Source of the DNA: Lachnospira sp.
GTDB taxonomy: Bacteria > Bacillota > Clostridia > Lachnospirales > Lachnospiraceae
Assembly: GCA_017621205.1 (NCBI GenBank)
Contig: JAGATQ010000016.1
Location: forward strand, 86,902-150,901
DNA length: 64,000 bases
Reading direction: 5' to 3'
The position numbers and the translations under genes are program-made. A model generated the notes under the pieces. The model did not search any database and was not told where the DNA came from. It worked only from the letters and a program-made list of their open reading frames with translations. Positions 45,162 through 54,212 of the stretch are shown piece after piece (the stretch's first letter is position 1; every line of letters starts with the position of its first letter).

Positions 45162-45992
45162 TTATTCACCATCCCTGTCTTTATCCGAAAATATTTCACG
45201 GTAAGTCCCCGGTGTAAGCCCCATAAACTGATTGAAATAATTTGTAAAATGGCTCTGGTCTGAAAACCCTGTCCTAATTGTCGCCTCCACAGGCGGTATT
45301 CCTTCCAATAACAGCTTTTTTGCTTCATTGATACGGATTGTCTCAAGGTATCGGTATGGCGTGACTCCCCTTTCTTTTGTGAAGGCCCGCAGCAATGTTG
45401 ACTTACTAAGCCCTGCATGACAGCAGATCTGCTCTAAATAGATGCGTTCCATGAAATGCTCCCCCATATATTCATAGGCTCTTTCAATCTCCTGCCTGCA
45501 CTCCGGAATACAGCTTTCAAAAGGTTGCCCATAATTCTGGATAAGGTACGAAAGCAGGAACATCAGTGTTTCCTCCTTCTTAAACTCCCCTGTCCCTTTC
45601 ATGACCATCTCGTGCAGTGAGCGCAGATGGCAAGCTGCCTCCTTGTCATAGATAACATTTTTTGAAAATCCCGGAAGCTCCCGTTTCCCTGTGACTTCCT
45701 CCGCCAGATCGAGCATGATTTCCTTTGAGATGTTGAAACCCCGGTAGTCAAATGTCCCCTCATCACTCTGTACGCAGGCATGGCTGTCTCCCGGATTAAA
45801 AAGTACGATACTGCCTTCCTCTATGGCATATTCCCTGTCCCTACAGGAAAGCACTCTCTCCCCATCCTCCACAAATCCAATAACATAATGCTCATGGAAA
45901 TGGCTTGGAAAGGGCTGCACGATTCCCTGAAAACGGTATGCTTCCATCCTTAATTCATCATCATATACCACTGTCCTTGTTTCTTTCTTCAT
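45162..45992 (-). CDS. AraC-family transcriptional regulator
   Basis: An N-terminal cupin-like sensing domain (QPFPSHFHEHYVIGFVEDGE and GSIVLFNPGDSHACV) is followed by two C-terminal helix-turn-helix units (MERIYLEQICCHAGLSKSTLLRAFTKERGVTPYRYL and TGFSDQSHFTNYFNQFMGLTPGTYRE). Start at 45992 has AAGGAGG eight bases upstream. It precedes the EamA gene by one base. Ligand unknown. Confidence 0.92.
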   Translation of the reverse strand: MKKETRTVVYDDELRMEAYRFQGIVQPFPSHFHEHYVIGFVEDGERVLSCRDREYAIEEGSIVLFNPGDSHACVQSDEGTFDYRGFNISKEIMLDLAEEVTGKRELPGFSKNVIYDKEAACHLRSLHEMVMKGTGEFKKEETLMFLLSYLIQNYGQPFESCIPECRQEIERAYEYMGEHFMERIYLEQICCHAGLSKSTLLRAFTKERGVTPYRYLETIRINEAKKLLLEGIPPVEATIRTGFSDQSHFTNYFNQFMGLTPGTYREIFSDKDRDGE

Positions 45993-46415
45993 GCAGACAA
46001 CCTCCTTGTCAAGAGACATTTTATCCCTTATTTTTTCCTGCGTCTTGTAAAATATCTTCATTTTTCAGATTTATCGGTTTTATTTCTCTTTGGCATTATC
46101 TGATAAAAAGAAACGATTTTATGTGCATGGGGGTGTGTTACAAGAATATTACTTTTTTAATAATATATTCTGCCTGCAAAAATGGCAGACTGCCACATAT
46201 GGTGGCGATGATCCTTTCTCATGTTTAGCTAATCTGTCGGAATAGACTTTGCTGAAATACTGATTTTTCTGCAAATTTCTAAACATTCTACAAAAATAAA
46301 ATATTCAAAGTTAAGAAAGAACCATAATGAGTGGCTATGGCGGCTGTCTTTTATACAATATTCTTTTTATCCTGTCCTCATCTGTTGATCGGTTTCGTGT
46401 TATGAAATTAGCAAT
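45993..46415. other. Intergenic region without a recognised gene
   Basis: About 420 bases with AT-rich runs and two small hairpins (CTGCC...GGCAG and GCCAC...GTGGC near 46175-46205). Nothing further is seen. The decayed transposase begins on its far side. Confidence 0.5.
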
Positions 46416-46856
46416 CTATGCATAATGATACCTGTCCTTGTTACGATAAAGAAAAATCAGTGCCACCACCATTGTAATCAGTTCTGATAAAGCTGCTATT
46501 TCATTTGGAGCATTATATACCACTTTGAAATCTGAGGAAAACTTTTTCAAGTCAGTATAGTTTACATACTCGAAAGAATTACACAGCATGTGGATAACAC
46601 ATCTCTGGATCTCTGCTGCCTGGATAGCTTCTTTAAGTCCCGAAAGCCCATCTACAAAGAAGAAAAGGACATCCTTTACTCCACGATTCTTCAGATCGTT
46701 GAGCATTCCAAGCCAGAACTTGCTGGTTTCATTGGCTCCTACTGTAATGCTGAGGATATCTTTGAAGCTGTCATTCAGAAGCATGTATACACCTGCAACG
46801 CTACTAATATTGTTTTCCGAGATAATCTGTCAAATTTGTTTCTTTGCAACTGCCAC
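46416..46856 (-). pseudogene. Decayed IS256-family transposase
   Basis: A GTG start at 46856 with AAGGAG upstream begins a transposase-like N-terminus, but codon 9 is TGA. The frame then goes on to DSFKDIL and jumps straight to SITVGANETSKFWLGMLNDLKNRG, skipping the middle with most of the catalytic domain. From memory of the IS256 family, the two joined parts share KDIL, so a deletion between short repeats is likely. Smaller losses follow (VFPQ before AEIQRC appears missing), and the C-terminus is foreign. It cannot be active. Confidence 0.82.
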
Positions 46857-47096
46857 AAAATACTCCTTTTCGATAAGAATTATCATATCTGAATTCTTAC
46901 CAAAAAGGAGCCACTTTTTACCATAAAAACAAACTATTTTACACTACCCCTCGATTCTTTTTCTTAACCATTAATTATTCCATGTATTTTTTTCATCTTC
47001 AAAATTCTCTTCACGAACCATAAAATAATAATGAAAGAAACAGAAAACAAGACAACAAACTTTTAAGTTATATATTCGTTGCTTTTATTCCTCCGT

Positions 47097-48164
47097 TTAT
47101 ATTTGATTTTCATTATTCGCAAAACCAAAGTCTTCAAGCTGATATCCTAATTCATCATATTCTTCTAAAAAATGTTGAAATTCGGAAATGCACTTTTCTA
47201 CACCCTCGTCTGTTATCTGCTGAAACTCATCAGTCACCCCTATTTCAGCGCCACTACTTGAACTTATTGTCGAATCGATATCGTCAATGGATATTTTATC
47301 TCCCGACTTATATTCTCGCATTTTCAACGTTCCAGTTGCTTTAGTAGTAAACGAAAAAAGTGTACTTTTATTTTTCTGTATTACTTCTGCTCGGTTATAA
47401 TCAGACTCATCAAACATTACAAAAGTACTTTTATTCATTGCACCATCTTTAAATTCATAAAATAAGCTGAGTTTATTATTAGTTTTCCCGATATAAAAGG
47501 CCGCCTTGCTAGAAACATCTCTTACCTTTACCAAAGCCGTACCATTATCAGACAAATCATGATTATCATCTACATATTGTATTAACGTTGAAACCGCATT
47601 TGAATACAGTTCCTCTTCACTCATAACATGAATCTTACACTTTGTTTTCTTTCCATTTATTGATTTAACGGTGACAACACAATTACCTTGTTTTTTTGCT
47701 GTAATATGACCATTTTTACAAGTAGCAACTTCCTCATTTGAACTCTTCCAAAAGACTTTCTTTATTGGAATTCTACTAGGATACACCTCAGCCTTTAACA
47801 CTACTGTATCCCCCGTTTTAATATCAATTTCTTTTTGAGAGACATTAACTTTATTTACTGAAAACAAAGCAAAATATATTATTATAAGTGCAAAAACAAT
47901 AATTGCAGCACCCAGGCATTTTCCCCTAGAAAAACTTTTAATGCTAAATTGATTCATATGTTTTTCTGCTCGTTGCGATATCTTTTTTGCTTTGTTTATT
48001 ACATATCCACATTCTGGACAACTTGCTACAGTATCCTCAAATTCATGGTTACATTCTGGGCAACTAATAATTTTTATCCAGTGATTTTTATACCCACAAT
48101 GTGGACAAATCTTAATCGTGTCAGATATTTCTTTTCCACATTCTTGACATTTTGCTAGTGCCAT
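47097..48164 (-). CDS. Double zinc-ribbon membrane protein with an outside Big2-like domain
   Basis: Two zinc ribbons, CQECGKEISDTIKICPHCGY and CPECNHEFEDTVASCPECGY, are followed by a membrane helix (AAIIVFALIIIYFALFSV, about 90-107). The outside part has an Ig-like bacterial Big2 domain (KVNVSQKEIDIKTGDTVVLKAEVYP... VFWKSSNEEVATC) and a C-terminal domain of unknown type. It lies in a run of three related genes (next 48180 and 49349). AT-rich. Function unknown; the ribbons are on the inside. Confidence 0.78.
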   Translation of the reverse strand: MALAKCQECGKEISDTIKICPHCGYKNHWIKIISCPECNHEFEDTVASCPECGYVINKAKKISQRAEKHMNQFSIKSFSRGKCLGAAIIVFALIIIYFALFSVNKVNVSQKEIDIKTGDTVVLKAEVYPSRIPIKKVFWKSSNEEVATCKNGHITAKKQGNCVVTVKSINGKKTKCKIHVMSEEELYSNAVSTLIQYVDDNHDLSDNGTALVKVRDVSSKAAFYIGKTNNKLSLFYEFKDGAMNKSTFVMFDESDYNRAEVIQKNKSTLFSFTTKATGTLKMREYKSGDKISIDDIDSTISSSSGAEIGVTDEFQQITDEGVEKCISEFQHFLEEYDELGYQLEDFGFANNENQI

Positions 48165-48179
48165 TACATCACTCCCATA

Positions 48180-49334
48180 TTATTGAATATATTTCATATA
48201 ATTACCACTAACTGTTTGTGTAGTTCCATCTTCATATTCAATTTCAACACTGTCTATCTTAAAAGAATTCGTTGTTGTATTATACCAAGCAGCCGACCAA
48301 TATTTTCCACTTCCAAAACTTGCCCCCGGTGCAATCGGACCAGTATATTGTAAGCACTTTGTTCTATCATGACTTATACTATCACTCAAAGAATCTCCAA
48401 CCGCATTATAGTAAGAAACGGTAAATGAAATATAATCAATAGATTTCCCTGATGTATTTGTTCCATAAATATAAACATCACAACCGCCAACAGAATTCAT
48501 ATCAAAATACTTTTTTGTTATTTTAATTGAATTCTTAGCTTTTTTAACATTGTTTTTTTCAGTTTGTTCTTTATCAAGTTTATTATATTTTTCAGAAGCC
48601 TTTCGCAAATCATCAGCATTTGTAACTTTAGTTTTAGCATCCGAAGACAAATTATTGTACGCACTAGATGCTGCCCTAATCTTTTTGTCTCCCTCTTTTA
48701 ACGAAACTTTTCCAATTTCGCTTATTAATTGAATCGTATTCTCAACCATTGTTTCATCACATTTAATTCTCGCACTTTGTAAATCAGAATAGTTTTCAAC
48801 CTTTGATTTCAACTCATCATCTAACTTTTCATATGCTTCTTCTGCTTTTTTTATCGCCGCATTACTGTCTACAGTAACTTCTCCAATATCACCAATTAAA
48901 TCTGAAACAACTTTTATTTCATCATTTTCTTTTTCAGTAATAAGTTTTTTTACAAGTTCTGCTTTTTCTTTTGCACCATTTTTTTCTTTCAAATGATTTT
49001 TAGTCTTAAAATCAAGAGACTCTACTTCTTCTTGCAACTTTTGAATATCCTCTAAATTACTCTGCAAATTCTTTTTATCCATATTATCATATGTAACATC
49101 CATTATCTGTTGGATTTTCTGATCATATTCAGCAACTCGGTTTTTTTGATCATCATTCAAATAGAAAATCCCAAAATATCCGCCAACAGCTATCACAATC
49201 AATACAATTACAACAATTATTGGGATAATTATTTTATTACCTTTCTTTTTCTTAAATTTATATCCACATTTCGGACATTTTTTAACTGTATCACTTATTT
49301 CCTTCTGACACTCCGGACAATTAATTAACGCCAT
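48180..49334 (-). CDS. Zinc-ribbon membrane protein with a coiled-coil and C-terminal beta domain
   Basis: A zinc ribbon (INCPECQKEISDTVKKCPKCGY) and a membrane helix (IIIPIIVVIVLIVIAVGGYFGIFYL, about 33-57) lead to about 200 residues of lysine- and glutamate-rich helix. The last 110 residues look like a beta domain (CDVYIYGTNTSGKSIDYISFTVSYYN), resembling FxLYD-type folds. Probably a surface or membrane-signal protein. Function unknown. Confidence 0.78.
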   Translation of the reverse strand: MALINCPECQKEISDTVKKCPKCGYKFKKKKGNKIIIPIIVVIVLIVIAVGGYFGIFYLNDDQKNRVAEYDQKIQQIMDVTYDNMDKKNLQSNLEDIQKLQEEVESLDFKTKNHLKEKNGAKEKAELVKKLITEKENDEIKVVSDLIGDIGEVTVDSNAAIKKAEEAYEKLDDELKSKVENYSDLQSARIKCDETMVENTIQLISEIGKVSLKEGDKKIRAASSAYNNLSSDAKTKVTNADDLRKASEKYNKLDKEQTEKNNVKKAKNSIKITKKYFDMNSVGGCDVYIYGTNTSGKSIDYISFTVSYYNAVGDSLSDSISHDRTKCLQYTGPIAPGASFGSGKYWSAAWYNTTTNSFKIDSVEIEYEDGTTQTVSGNYMKYIQ

Positions 49335-49348
49335 CTTTTTTCCTCCCT

Positions 49349-50050
49349 TTAATCAATTGGACAATCTATTTTTAGCAATTCATCAGTATATGTTGTAACT
49401 ATCATTGCATATCCATTTTGAACCAATCCGTGATCGACATTTGTTTCTGCTGAATATACATATTGATCGTATAGTAAATCAAACATTAAATTACTTCTAA
49501 TATTTAAAGCATAATTACTCAACTTAGAATATGGATTTGTTTCCAAATTTTTAATTGTTTTCATAGGTTTTTTCAATTTATCTAGTTCTTCCCTTATAGA
49601 TAAATAGCTGCCAGATTCAAGATTTGAATCCACCTTTTTCAGCGTACTATGAAATTCTGCAATATCTTTTGCAACAGTTTTGTCGTACTCTAAAGTATCT
49701 CTTTTACTTCCAAGTTCATAACCTAATTTTTCCAATTCATCATAGATATTGGAGACTTGATCAAAGTTTTGATCCTTATATAATTCCTCCACCTTTTTTA
49801 ATAATTCATCAATTTTTGCTTTCTTTTCTTCTTCTGCTTCTTTTGCTTTTTCAGCGGCAATTTTTTCCTGTTCCTTAGTATATTGCTGGTACTTTACATA
49901 CCCTAATGAACCACCGCCAACAAGCAAAACAAGTACCGCTAAAACAATAATTATTTTCTTCCTATATTTTTTCTTAAAGGAATATCCGCAGTTACTACAT
50001 GTTTTTCCTTCTACCTCTGCACCACATTCCGGGCATTTTTTTATTTCCAT
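49349..50050 (-). CDS. Small zinc-ribbon membrane protein with a coiled coil
   Basis: A short zinc ribbon (CPECGAEVEGKTCSNCGY) and one membrane helix (IIIVLAVLVLLVGGGSLGYV) precede about 170 residues of helix, at first a charged coiled coil (KEQEKIAAEKAKEAEEEKK). It is the first gene of the three-gene run on the minus strand. No known domain outside. Function unknown. Confidence 0.75.
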   Translation of the reverse strand: MEIKKCPECGAEVEGKTCSNCGYSFKKKYRKKIIIVLAVLVLLVGGGSLGYVKYQQYTKEQEKIAAEKAKEAEEEKKAKIDELLKKVEELYKDQNFDQVSNIYDELEKLGYELGSKRDTLEYDKTVAKDIAEFHSTLKKVDSNLESGSYLSIREELDKLKKPMKTIKNLETNPYSKLSNYALNIRSNLMFDLLYDQYVYSAETNVDHGLVQNGYAMIVTTYTDELLKIDCPID

Positions 50051-50304
50051 ACTTTTCCTCCTTAATCATTTTTTAATAAATAAAGTATAGCACAAATTAT
50101 TACATTTTTCTACAATTGTAGTCTATCTTTACCTTACTCCAGAATTATTTTTCAAAACTCTACTCAGATAAGCCAATGCAGGATTTACTTCTGGATAAAG
50201 AGGATTTACTCTTGCATATCTAACAATAATGAATGTATAGTTTCTACAGGTTGTGTGGATATGGTAATGGCAAACAGGAGGTACATACTATGTCACCAGA
50301 AACG

Positions 50305-50825
50305 TTATTATAAAGAAGCAGAAAATATAAGGCAAAACATTGTATCCTGTAGAAGGTATATACATTCCCACCCAGGGACAGAATTTGATATCGGGGATAC
50401 CATATCTTTTATAAAAAAAGAACTGATAAAATAGGATATGAGCTGGAAGAGTGCATGCCTACGGACATGACATGCACACAGCCATGTTACTTGAAACCGC
50501 CCAGACATTCCGTGCGCAGGCAGAAGTGACATTTAAAAGTAGCTGTCCCACTCTTGTTAATGACAAAGAACTATCTGTCAGCGTACTTAAATATGTCAGA
50601 GAATTGCTTGGCTCCAAAAAAGCATTTTGTGTTGAGGACTTTAAAGCCATGAATGAAGGTCAAAAATCTGCGGGTTTTGAGGATTTTGCATATATCAGCC
50701 AGAAGATTTCTCCCATTATGCTGGCTATGGCGGCTGGGCAGCCGGAAAATGAGGATATCTATCCTCATCAACCCTATGGTGAAACAAACGGCAGTGCTGT
50801 ATATGCGTATACAACACTGCGATAG
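50305..50825 (+). pseudogene. Decayed M20 amidohydrolase
   Basis: Translation of the plus strand gives the N-terminal M20 remnant AENIRQNIVSCRRYIHSHPG, then a frame break near 50430, then HAYGHDMHTAMLLETAQTF fused directly to the C-terminal part FEDFAYISQKISPIMLAMAAG. The middle, with the metal-binding Glu pair and the lid domain, is missing. The piece from 50451 is open for 124 codons but has no proper start. It cannot be active. Confidence 0.8.
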
Positions 50826-50852
50826 TTGGAGGATAATGAGTAATTTCTCAAA

Positions 50853-52148
50853 TCAGATACAGAATGCAGCATAGAGAGGGACTGTCTTTTTTCCGTCCTC
50901 ATAGCCAAAGTTTTTTGCAGAGAGCTTAATCGCATAAGCAGGCTTGTAGGTTTCCATATAGACCTTCAAGCTCTTGGCTCTGGTGTTATCAGCAGACTTA
51001 ACCTCGATGGGGATGAGCTGACCATCACGCTGAATGACAAAATCAATCTCCGCACCTCTCTCAGACTCCCAATAATAGGTGCGATATCCATTAATGGTAA
51101 GCTGTACATTGACATAATTTTCTACCATACCACCTTTAAAGTCATTGATTTCTTCGACCATATAGAGAATATCATTTGCTGCTAAATCCTTTTTCGCACA
51201 CAATAGCCCTAAATCAGATACATAGATTTTAAACGCATCAATATTACGATAATTTTCAAGAGGCTTTTTGACTTGCTCAATTTTATGAACCTGTGATACG
51301 ATACCGGAAAGACAGAGCCACTCAATAGCATTTTCAAATTCAGAAGCCCGCCCCCCCTTTTTTATTAACTTATATTGGAAGCGTGTATTTTTCTTTGAAA
51401 GCTGAACAGTAATATTGTCGTAAGCGAGTCTTGTTTTCTTGATTTCATTCAAGTTATTGTACTTGCTCATATCATTTAAATAACTTGTAAGAATCGTATC
51501 CTGTGTATGACGAACAAGAATATAATCCCCTGTCTGAACAAACTGCATAACGCACTCTGGCATACCACCCACAACAAGATATTGTCGATAAATACGCATT
51601 GCAGCATCATGCATACCCGATGGCAGCGGTGTGTCATTATCAAAACTTTTTTTTATTTGCTCTATCAAAGAATTCTCACCCATCGCAAGCATGAATTCTT
51701 CCATATCCATTGGATATAATGTTTTCATATCTACCTTACCAACAGGGAAAGAAAATTTCGTCCTGTTTACCGCAACGCCGAGCAGACTGCCTGCCACAAT
51801 GATATGATAATCTGGTGCATCCTCGCAAAAATATTTCAGCGAAGTCAATGCTCTTTCACAAAGCTGCACCTCATCAAATACAATTAAAGTCTTTTCTGTG
51901 ACAATCGTCTGTCCGGCAATATGAGATAAAATTGGTATCAGATAATCAGGGCTGATGCTTTCTTCAAAAGTTTTATTCAGCTTAGGATGGGTTTCAAAAT
52001 TGAAGTATGCCACATTCTCGTACTGGTTACGTCCAAACTCTAAAATAGAATAGGTTTTACCAACCTGTCTTGCACCCTGCAAAATAAGCGGTTTACGGTG
52101 TTTACTATTCTTCCATTCTTCTAAAAAGTTCATAATCTTTCTATACAT
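50853..52148 (-). CDS. AAA ATPase with DUF4143 domain
   Basis: The 431 residues contain Walker A LQGARQVGKTYS, Walker B LIVFDEVQLCE, and VAGSLLGVAV, followed by a DUF4143 domain with a restriction-like fold (GAEIDFVIQRDGQLIPIEVKSA). This family is common in gut bacteria and archaea; its role is uncertain. A 13-base purine run, six A then seven G (about 51351-51363), lies inside the gene. AAGGAGG precedes the ATG. Its downstream neighbour on this strand is a decayed gene. Confidence 0.88.
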   Translation of the reverse strand: MYRKIMNFLEEWKNSKHRKPLILQGARQVGKTYSILEFGRNQYENVAYFNFETHPKLNKTFEESISPDYLIPILSHIAGQTIVTEKTLIVFDEVQLCERALTSLKYFCEDAPDYHIIVAGSLLGVAVNRTKFSFPVGKVDMKTLYPMDMEEFMLAMGENSLIEQIKKSFDNDTPLPSGMHDAAMRIYRQYLVVGGMPECVMQFVQTGDYILVRHTQDTILTSYLNDMSKYNNLNEIKKTRLAYDNITVQLSKKNTRFQYKLIKKGGRASEFENAIEWLCLSGIVSQVHKIEQVKKPLENYRNIDAFKIYVSDLGLLCAKKDLAANDILYMVEEINDFKGGMVENYVNVQLTINGYRTYYWESERGAEIDFVIQRDGQLIPIEVKSADNTRAKSLKVYMETYKPAYAIKLSAKNFGYEDGKKTVPLYAAFCI

Positions 52149-52285
52149 GGGTTCAGCCTCCTTATAGATGTAATCCTAGTATTACATATATTCGTGTATA
52201 AATCAACGTATTTTGTTATATTTTTTACATTAAACCACACGAGTATATTTGATTTATAGCAAAATATGACACGAAACTGCATTAA

Positions 52286-52321
52286 AATAAGCGCATCACT
52301 ATTTCTAATGATACGCTTATT
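52286..52321 (-). terminator. Displaced ppdK-type terminator
   Basis: AATAAGCG(T/C)ATCA and its partner form a stem over a loop, followed by a T-rich tail on the minus strand. It lies just beyond the copy of the ppdK 3' end at 52358. I infer it was the original ppdK terminator before the island inserted. Confidence 0.75.
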
Positions 52322-52357
52322 ACAGTTCATCTCTTTAAAATCAAAAGAATAAATATT

Positions 52358-52390
52358 CCTACTTACTAGCAATCGCTGCCTGTGCTGCTG
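52358..52390. repeat. Direct repeat of the ppdK 3' end (left, att-like)
   Basis: Identical over 33 bases to 59510-59542. It includes AGCAATCGCTGCC and the complement of the ppdK stop. The bases beyond differ at once. It has no function here as code. Confidence 0.9.
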
Positions 52391-52603
52391 TTAGATTTTG
52401 ATGACTTTTACCCCACCCCGATTTGCGGTTCGACAAATCGAAAAATTGCACTTTTATCGCTAAAGTCCCTTAATTTTGCGCAGAATCCGGTTTAAAAATG
52501 ATTTCAGTGGAACATTCCGCCCAATTGACAACTCCGTATAAATCTGCTAAGATATATTTACATAAAGGTACTGCCGATAGACGGCTAGTCCGAATTCAAG
52601 TCA

Positions 52604-52651
52604 ACAAAAATAGTCGCCTTAGTTTTGCGGACATGGGGCGGCTATTTTTGT
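52604..52651 (-). terminator. Terminator of the toxin-like gene
   Basis: ACAAAAATAG and CTATTTTTGT form the base of a stem that also pairs GCCGCC with GGCGAC. The toxin stop codon is inside the 5' arm, a layout common in type I toxin mRNAs. The sequence can also terminate an antisense transcript on the plus strand. Confidence 0.7.
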
Positions 52652-52746
52652 GGTTTATTATTATCCTTGCTTCCGATGGCGTATCCGAGACCGAAGCAGG
52701 TCAGGCATAAGCCAAGCACTGAAATCAATCCTTCAATCGTCAACAT
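52642..52746 (-). CDS. Small hydrophobic peptide, type I toxin (holin-like) candidate
   Basis: This 34-residue frame begins MLTIEGLISVLGLCLTCFG, has one membrane span and ends in a polar, lysine-containing tail (NNKPQK). GGAGGG precedes the ATG. The size, the charged tail, the terminator stem over the stop, and the folded leader (GGAGGG-loop-CCCTCC, 52797-52815, whose CCCTCC could cover the ribosome site) fit the type I toxin-antitoxin pattern of Firmicutes. The antitoxin RNA would be on the plus strand nearby; I cannot locate it with confidence. Confidence 0.6.
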   Translation of the reverse strand: MLTIEGLISVLGLCLTCFGLGYAIGSKDNNKPQK

Positions 52747-52860
52747 CCACTCAGCCCTCCTTTCCCAGATTCCTGCAAACAGGTTTCTATGTAATCGGAG
52801 GGTCACAGTCCCTCCGTAGAAGAACTAGCCGCCTACCGTTATGGCAGCACCCTTATAAAT

Positions 52861-52889
52861 ATTTTATCAGAAAATGTCGGACGCTACAA
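52861..52889 (-). promoter_or_regulatory. Putative promoter of the toxin-like gene
   Basis: TTGTAG (52884-52889), 17 bases, then TAAAAT (52861-52866) on the minus strand, about 110 bases before the ATG. The leader holds the GGAGGG/CCCTCC hairpin. The stretch 52890-53204 shows no gene. Confidence 0.5.
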
Positions 52890-53204
52890 GCGGTTTCCGG
52901 CTTTTTTATTTTCCACTAGATAAAAAACGCACCAAAAAGGAATACTAGGATAACACGGACAGAATAGAAGTCGGAGGATTTTTCAGCACGAAAAAACGTT
53001 GCAATGGAGCATTACATCATTATAGATGATGTTACCTAAATCTATTGGAATATTTTAGATATGATGTTGTCTTATGAAACCCCAAAATAAATTGTTTAAT
53101 GAACAGACACTATTTAATAGTTCAAAATATGATATTGCTGCACTATTATCTTAAATATCTTTAATACAGATAAAATATTGTTGTCGTCTGATTCTTCAGT
53201 TAAA

Positions 53205-54197
53205 CTATATTTCACCTCTTTCTTCTTTCTCATTATTAATAACTACACCTATCATCGAAAGTATTTCTTTTGCCTCCGCAACAGAACGTTTTCCTCTCAA
53301 TGTAAATAAATCGATTAGACGATTCTGATCCATAAATTCGGCTAATAACACATCCTTTTTTGCATATTTTTGAGCTAAACGAATTTGTTTTTTACATTTT
53401 GACATTTTATTAATTACCGAAAGATGCGCTGCATAATTCCGATAAATATCTGGATTTGTATAATCTTCTCTTATTGCATACTCAAACATCTTACAAGCTT
53501 TTTTTGCATACTTTTCTTTCTCACTTATATCAATATCACTTAGGACAAAATTAGCATAGATACATGCTAAAGTAAAATATGAATCTGCCCGTAAGTACCT
53601 TCTTCCACGATAATAATGTTTTCCTTCCTGCAGTTCCTTAATAAACCCTTCAAACTGTTTTTCTACGTCTGCTAATTTATCCATTTTATCTGATAAGATG
53701 TCTGCATACATGGAAATCAATGCAAATTCAGCTACTAGAGCCGAAAATGTTCCTCTTCCATGTTTTATCGCTAACTCATAACTTTCCCTAGCATAATGCG
53801 GGCGGTTCCATGATGTATAAAATCGTCCTTCTTGTAAAAAACGATTTGCAGAAAGCTCACGCTGGTTTTTCAGCACATGCTTTGCCTTTTTTGTTGTTTC
53901 CGACATCTCTCTTGATTGATTTACATTAATCAATGATAAAAAACCACCAAACAACGCAAAAAGTCCAATCCCAATTGCAATAATCTCCATTGAAGCAGAA
54001 GTTATTGAAAGAATTTCTTCTTGTTCAAAATTACCTACTTCCCGATTCGTATTGTTTATATGTGAAATTTTATTTTGTAAAAATTTTATTTCTTTCTCCA
54101 TAAATATCATTCTGATAAACAAAAAAAATACCAATCCCAAAATTACAATCTGAATTATTGGTAAAAAAGATTTTAGTATTCTTTTTATTACTTGCAT
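53205..54197 (-). CDS. Membrane protein with a helical-repeat domain, island gene
   Basis: Two membrane helices (about residues 12-30 and 65-90) surround a short loop, and the rest (about 100-330) is a cytoplasmic all-helical region with TPR-like units (for example ARESYELAIKHGRG and FTLACIYANFVLSDI). I use the ATG at 54197, with AAAGG nine bases upstream. It is the last gene of the island operon, about 15 bases after the SNF2 gene. It may anchor the system at the membrane. Family not recognised. Confidence 0.75.
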   Translation of the reverse strand: MQVIKRILKSFLPIIQIVILGLVFFLFIRMIFMEKEIKFLQNKISHINNTNREVGNFEQEEILSITSASMEIIAIGIGLFALFGGFLSLINVNQSREMSETTKKAKHVLKNQRELSANRFLQEGRFYTSWNRPHYARESYELAIKHGRGTFSALVAEFALISMYADILSDKMDKLADVEKQFEGFIKELQEGKHYYRGRRYLRADSYFTLACIYANFVLSDIDISEKEKYAKKACKMFEYAIREDYTNPDIYRNYAAHLSVINKMSKCKKQIRLAQKYAKKDVLLAEFMDQNRLIDLFTLRGKRSVAEAKEILSMIGVVINNEKEERGEI

Positions 54198-54212
54198 AAA
54201 CAACATCCTTTC

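Noticed and set aside
46201..46230. CCTTTCTCATGTTTAGC matching part of the 17652 element
   Set aside because: Only about 17 bases match and neighbours do not, so it may be chance or a very old relic.
46590..46892. 100-codon plus-strand frame over the IS256 relic
   Set aside because: Opposite strand of the transposase remnant, no domain.
52358..52390. Left repeat as part of a second ppdK gene
   Set aside because: Only the last ten codons are present and the frame before them does not match ppdK.
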